NCBI GenBank assembly: GCA_040880065.1
Contig: JBBDJE010000051.1
Span: forward strand, 1-64,000
DNA: 64,000 bases
From: Abyssibius sp040880065
GTDB lineage: Bacteria > Pseudomonadota > Alphaproteobacteria > Rhodobacterales > Rhodobacteraceae
Reading direction: 5' to 3'
This document shows positions 61,628-64,000 of this stretch, one piece after another. A program made the translations under genes and the position numbers. Every line of letters begins with the position of its first letter. The stretch's first letter is position 1. Below the pieces are notes generated by a model that ran no database searches, was not told the DNA's origin, and worked only from the letters and a program-made list of their open reading frames with translations.

Positions 61628-62179
61628 TTATGGGTCGGTTGGCAAAAGCGCCGGGTCTTCGGCATAGGCCGTATCTAGCCGCGATACAGCCAGATCGGTT
61701 ATATCCAAACTGGTGTTGAATAACAGCACCGAACGACGGTCCATAATGGCGGAAGCGCGGTTTTGAACCATGATGTCGCCCAAAACCTGCGCGGCTATGC
61801 CAAAGAAAGCGCGGCGCCTGTCCTCGTTTCGTTGGGTTTGGGCGCGGTCTTTTTCAAGCTGCTCGGCGCGCACACGTTCAACGCGCAGGTTGAATGCCTC
61901 GGCGCGAATGCGAAAATCTTCCGGCGTGGCCGTTTTGCGCAATTCGGTAAGCTCGGTTTCTTCGGCGGCCAGCTCGTCGGCAATGGCTTCGCTTGCTGCC
62001 GTAAGCACGGCGCGCTCTTCGGATTCAAGCACAAGAATGGCGCGGCCAAGGGTGGATTCAATCAACATCCGCTCTTGGTTGATGAACAAAATCGCGCCGG
62101 GAGGCGGCGACGTGTCGTTTTGCGCCTGGGCCGACATTACCAGCCCAAACGCAACACATATGGCCAGAATCCAGCGCAA
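61628..62179 (-). CDS. skp: OmpH/Skp family periplasmic chaperone
   Basis: Holds unfolded outer-membrane proteins in the periplasm. The 183-aa protein has a signal peptide (ending MSAQAQ, about residue 20) and then a long coiled-coil tentacle region (~40-140). The start is TTG, supported by GGAAGGG 5 bases upstream; no ATG gives an intact signal sequence. It lies 20 bp after bamA. Confidence 0.9.
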   Translation of the reverse strand: MRWILAICVAFGLVMSAQAQNDTSPPPGAILFINQERMLIESTLGRAILVLESEERAVLTAASEAIADELAAEETELTELRKTATPEDFRIRAEAFNLRVERVRAEQLEKDRAQTQRNEDRRRAFFGIAAQVLGDIMVQNRASAIMDRRSVLLFNTSLDITDLAVSRLDTAYAEDPALLPTDP

Positions 62180-62199
62180 TGGAACCCTTCCGCTGTAGC

Positions 62200-64000
62200 T
62201 TAAAAACTTGTGCTGACAGAGACCGAGAAGACTTGTGTAACGTCACCCGGCTGTTCCAGCAGCGGATAGGCCCAGCTAAATTGCAGCGGCCCGAGCGGCG
62301 TTTGCCAGTAAAGCGCAAGGCCGGCGCTGGCGCGCAGATAGGCGGCATCATCAATTGCCCCCGATGCCCCCATCGGCGCACCATCCAGCCCCCAGACCGA
62401 GCCGAGATCGACGAACGCGCCGCCCATAAAGCCAAGGTCGCGCGGCAGGCCGATGGGGAATTTTGCATCCAGACGGGCGATTGCATAGAAATTGCCGCCA
62501 AGCGCATCATTGATGGACCCGCCATCATCGTCGCGCGGGCCGACCCCGCCAACATTAAAGCCGCGGAAGCTTGTGCCGCCAAGGAAGAACCTGTCGGTAA
62601 TGCGGGTGCTGGTTGAACCTGCGAACACGGCCCCACCCTCAAAGTCGGCAGACAGAACGAGCGCGTCATCAAACAAACCAACATAGCCCTTGGCGCGCCC
62701 CGTAACTTTGAGATAGTCAGCATCGCCGCCAAGCCCGGCATATTGGCCTGTGAAGCGCAGAATATAGCCGGTTGACGGGTCAAACGTATCGTTGCGAGTG
62801 TCATGCGTGAGCGCGAAGCCAATGGCAGAGCGCACCTGCGTGCCTTCATCGGCAATGATAACGGGCGAGGTTGTGCCCGGCACGGTATCGCGGATTTCTT
62901 CGCTGACAATCTCGTAATTCAGACTTAGGCGCGTATCGGGGCCAAGCGGGAATGAAACCTGCGGGCGAAAGCCTAATTCGGTTGTTTGGAACGAGGATTC
63001 TGTGCGGTCGATCTGGCGGAAATAAAGATCGCCGCCAATCGACAAATCACGGTCATTCACACGCGGTTCGGTAAAGCTGATAGAGGCAATGCTGGTGCGT
63101 TCGCCATATTCAAGCTCAAGCGCAAAACGCTGGCCGCGCCCAAGCAGGTTCCGCTCGCTGATCGAAACCTTGCCGCTAAAGCCAACATCGGTTGAATAGC
63201 CTGCGCCAAATGTAAAGGCACCGGTTGGCGCATCCTGCACATCAACTTCAACAACCGCCTGATCGGGGCTGGAGCCTTCGCGCACGCGCACCGAAACATT
63301 CGAGAAATAGCGCAATGCCTGCAACGCGGCTTCCGCTTCGCGGATTTTGCGCGGGTTCATCGCATCGCCTTCGACAAGCGCAAACTCACGGCGAATAACC
63401 CTGTCGATGGTCTGGCTGTTGCCGCGAATATCAATCCGCTCGACATAGACACGCTGGCCGTTTACCAGCTCGAAGGTAACATCAACCGTGCCGTTTGCCT
63501 CGTTACGGGTGTAGCGCGGCACGGCGCGCAGGAACGGGCGGCCTTGCCGTGCGGCTTCTTCTTCAATGGCCTCAACGGTTTCGCGAACCCGCGATTCACG
63601 ATAGCGCTGGCCTTCGCGCGTGCGGATCAGATTGCCGTAAACACTAGGGTCGACGCCTTCAACATTGGTTGCAACCGTGGATGTGCCAAAGTCATAAGTG
63701 GCACCTTCATAGACCGAATAGGTCAGGAAAACGCCATCGCGGTTAAGCGCAAACTCGCCCGCGCTGGCCTCGACCCGCGCATCAATATAGCCGCGCTCAC
63801 GGTAAAAATTGACCAAAGCCGCAGCATCGGCCGATGAATTGGCCATGGCAAAATTGTCGCGTGTCAGAATGTTGGCAAGCGCGCCACCCTCGCCGGAACG
63901 AACGGCACGGCGCAGGCGGGCATCGGTAAAGCGGCTGTTACCGGTAAAGTTCACACCGTCAACCGAAGCAATGCGGCCTTCGCTCACCTCGAACACAAGG
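62200..64000 (-). CDS. bamA: Outer membrane protein assembly factor BamA (N-terminal part outside the window)
   Basis: Central component of the BAM machine that inserts beta-barrels into the outer membrane. About 600 C-terminal residues are visible; the start lies beyond base 64000. POTRA domains (VYVERIDIRGNSQT is typical of one) are followed by the 16-strand barrel, with the conserved GGTSFRGF-type motif (FLGGTSFRGFNVGG) and a C-terminal phenylalanine (VSVSTSF). It heads the skp-fabZ-lpxA-lpxI-lpxB genes. Confidence 0.97.
   Translation of the reverse strand, partial: LVFEVSEGRIASVDGVNFTGNSRFTDARLRRAVRSGEGGALANILTRDNFAMANSSADAAALVNFYRERGYIDARVEASAGEFALNRDGVFLTYSVYEGATYDFGTSTVATNVEGVDPSVYGNLIRTREGQRYRESRVRETVEAIEEEAARQGRPFLRAVPRYTRNEANGTVDVTFELVNGQRVYVERIDIRGNSQTIDRVIRREFALVEGDAMNPRKIREAEAALQALRYFSNVSVRVREGSSPDQAVVEVDVQDAPTGAFTFGAGYSTDVGFSGKVSISERNLLGRGQRFALELEYGERTSIASISFTEPRVNDRDLSIGGDLYFRQIDRTESSFQTTELGFRPQVSFPLGPDTRLSLNYEIVSEEIRDTVPGTTSPVIIADEGTQVRSAIGFALTHDTRNDTFDPSTGYILRFTGQYAGLGGDADYLKVTGRAKGYVGLFDDALVLSADFEGGAVFAGSTSTRITDRFFLGGTSFRGFNVGGVGPRDDDGGSINDALGGNFYAIARLDAKFPIGLPRDLGFMGGAFVDLGSVWGLDGAPMGASGAIDDAAYLRASAGLALYWQTPLGPLQFSWAYPLLEQPGDVTQVFSVSVSTSF

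Overview
The window is chromosomal DNA of a marine alphaproteobacterium, most likely a roseobacter-type member of the Rhodobacteraceae. The support is a DMSP lyase of the DddP family with all six metal ligands, an alphaproteobacterial complex I accessory subunit (NDUFA12 type) beside an orphan mlaD, LpxI in place of LpxH in the lipid A cluster, a direct-repeat GAAC-N7-GAAC LexA box of alphaproteobacterial type, and moderately GC-rich, tightly packed genes with many ATGA stop/start overlaps. Both edges cut genes: a catalase on the left and bamA on the right.

Layout. 1-9 kb: catalase tail, PLP-dependent decarboxylase, lipoamide dehydrogenase, a DUF924-MFS pair, queA, a peroxiredoxin, and a LytM endopeptidase overlapping a bactofilin. 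9-18 kb: secreted aspzincin-like protease, a dispersed repeat, prfB, a peptidoglycan pair (PBP1A and AmiC amidase), then divergent rne with a long leader. 18-27.5 kb: DsbA-like protein, accBC, aat, DUF2155, mlaD, ndufa12, clpX, clpP, an unrecognised gene in opposite orientation, and tig. 27.5-36.5 kb: pentapeptide membrane protein, tRNA-Leu(UAG), nnr, glnB-glnA, an ArsR regulator with a sterol desaturase and a near-perfect operator, dddP, and two paralogous glycosyltransferases flanking a tiny exported membrane protein. 37.5-43.5 kb: parE, an AT-rich two-gene island, uup, an aminotransferase. 43.6-52.8 kb: PpiD-type chaperone, trpE, an opposing polysaccharide-deacetylase-like gene, trpG-trpD-trpC-moaC-moeA, lexA. 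52.8-64 kb: second copy of the dispersed repeat, comEC, gltX, gltA, a YbaK-like deacylase, and the envelope operon bamA-skp-fabZ-lpxA-lpxI-lpxB.

Most of the window is conserved housekeeping: envelope synthesis and assembly, proteolysis, nitrogen signalling, tryptophan and molybdopterin synthesis, and the SOS regulator. The parts that stand out are a ~108 bp dispersed palindromic repeat, one copy of which supplies the stop codons of both lexA and comEC; the AT-rich island after parE; the unknown gene lodged between tig and clpPX; and the ArsR operator that touches its own start codon. No phage, IS element, integrase or CRISPR array was seen. All functional calls rest on reading motifs by eye; no database search was possible.
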